Part shown: piece after piece, positions 4,902 to 5,690 of the stretch | Layout: the number at the start of each line of letters is the position of its first letter | How positions within the stretch are numbered: the stretch's first letter is position 1 | Origin: Azovibrio restrictus | GTDB lineage: Bacteria; Pseudomonadota; Gammaproteobacteria; Burkholderiales; Rhodocyclaceae | Length of the DNA stretch: 5,690 bases | NCBI GenBank assembly: GCA_003252145.1 | Contig: QKDJ01000269.1 | Coordinates: forward strand, 1 to 5,690 | Direction of reading: 5' to 3' | Translations under genes and position numbers: made by a program | Notes under the pieces: model-generated | What the model was told of the DNA's origin: nothing | Databases searched by the model: none | Seen by the model: the letters and a program-made list of their open reading frames with translations, nothing else

Positions 4902-5690
4902 AGTTCGCGGTGATGATGGTGCCCACGTGTTCGCCAGCCAGCGCACGGGTCAGATTGCCGGGGACCAGGCCGTTGATGACCTGAACCTGGCGCACATGGC
5001 GGGCGGCCTGCAGCAGGTCCAGCACCGGGAATTCGAGGATGGAATCGTGCAGCCCCTTGGCCTTCATTTCATCCACGGAAATCTTGGGGATGAAGGTGGC
5101 GTTCTTGTCGGTCTTGGGGTTGGCGGTGAACAGGCCGTCCTCGTCCTTCACGTAGATCATGGCCTTGCAACCGAACTGTTCAGCCAGCAGGAAACAGCCA
5201 GCATCGGTACGGTAAGGAGGAATCACCCCTTCGGCGGCAGGACGCATCCACAGCTTGTAGGGAGGCATGCCGCTGAAGATCACTGCATTCACTTCGGCGA
5301 TGGAGAGAGGCACGGTGGACAGACCGGCGCCGCCCACCACGGGGATACCGTACTGAGCCATCAGTTGGCCCAGCATGGCAGCGTTCTGGTCGGCCACGGA
5401 GGAGGCCAGTTGGGAGAGCACACCGGCAGGCAGGTTCAGGCCGGCGCCCACGGAGTACAGGTGGCGGGCCCGGGTGCCGGCGCCGGTACCGATCAGGAGC
5501 TTGTGCTCCTTGCGGGCGGCGACAATTTCGTCCACCAGGGGGTAGAGGCCGGCGCGGCCCCGGTCGATCACGCTCTGGCCGCCGATCTTGAGCACGGTGG
5601 CGTTGGGCAGGATGCGGAAATCAGCTGATTTCTCTGCGGCGGTCAGCAGTTCGGCGTCGGTCAGGGAACGCTGGATCAGCAGCGCTTCAA
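4900..5690 (-). CDS. mosB: Molybdenum storage protein, beta-type subunit, 5' end cut off by window edge
   Basis: This is the partner subunit of the molybdenum storage cage. The frame is open from the window edge (codons from 5688) to a TGA at 4900, giving 262 residues. The start is beyond the window; by comparison with A. vinelandii MosB (about 270 residues, from memory) roughly eight N-terminal residues are missing. A GTG at 5595 is an internal valine codon, not the start: the 31 residues before it (beginning [11 protein letters not shown] and ending F-R-I-L-P-N-A-T) belong to the family. Motifs include V-L-K-I-G-G-Q-S (first strand and phosphate loop), [35 protein letters not shown] and [12 protein letters not shown]. 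It lacks the H-H-H of the alpha type, which distinguishes the two subunits. The alpha gene follows after 11 nt, so both are in one operon. Confidence 0.9.
   Translation of the reverse strand, partial: EALLIQRSLTDAELLTAAEKSADFRILPNATVLKIGGQSVIDRGRAGLYPLVDEIVAARKEHKLLIGTGAGTRARHLYSVGAGLNLPAGVLSQLASSVADQNAAMLGQLMAQYGIPVVGGAGLSTVPLSIAEVNAVIFSGMPPYKLWMRPAAEGVIPPYRTDAGCFLLAEQFGCKAMIYVKDEDGLFTANPKTDKNATFIPKISVDEMKAKGLHDSILEFPVLDLLQAARHVRQVQVINGLVPGNLTRALAGEHVGTIITAN

Noticed and set aside
4927..5628. Plus-strand open frame (233 codons) opposite mosB
   Set aside because: It is a mirror frame of a recognised gene, Gly/His/Gln-rich, with no domain motifs and no convincing ribosome site.

Overview
The window looks like a piece of a GC-rich proteobacterial chromosome, most likely from a beta- or gamma-proteobacterium. 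This rests on codon and base composition, the class of arsenic operon, and a molybdenum-storage gene pair very like that of Azotobacter. The species cannot be named from the sequence. Three blocks are visible.

Positions 1 to about 715, plus strand, have lower GC: about 40-43% in 301-420, against about two thirds G+C in 1381-1440. This block holds the 3' end of a GFA-type (glutathione-dependent formaldehyde-activating-like) zinc protein gene and a small orphan C39/papain-like cysteine peptidase gene. The composition break and the change of strand suggest a junction between accessory DNA and the GC-rich part. Positions 715-809 separate two converging gene ends, and I see no convincing terminator there.

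Positions 810 to about 3990, minus strand, form a compact arsenic resistance operon. Its order in transcription is arsR, arsC (thioredoxin-coupled, low-molecular-weight phosphatase type), acr3 (arsenite efflux), an ArsP/DUF318-type permease, and a 79-residue CXXC mini-thioredoxin. The genes overlap or lie within 14 nt of each other. A perfect 12-bp inverted repeat covers the predicted arsR promoter and start codon and is the obvious ArsR operator. The expected logic is as follows: As(III) or Sb(III) releases ArsR; ArsC reduces arsenate to arsenite using thioredoxin; Acr3 exports arsenite; and the ArsP-like permease, perhaps with the small redox protein, handles a further species such as a trivalent organoarsenical.

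Positions 4000-5690, minus strand, hold the two subunits of a molybdenum storage protein (MoSto). The beta-type gene (5' end cut off by the window edge) comes first and the alpha-type gene follows 11 nt later. They end in a strong rho-independent terminator directly upstream of the ars promoter. MoSto is an ATP-dependent cage that stores molybdate as polyoxomolybdate clusters, and is best known from the diazotroph Azotobacter vinelandii.

Most of the window is explained by known families. The points most worth a second look are the arsR control region (operator over the start codon, possibly leaderless mRNA), the permease plus mini-thioredoxin pair, the MoSto pair beside an ars operon, and the low-GC orphan peptidase. 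I found no RNA genes, CRISPR arrays or insertion sequences.
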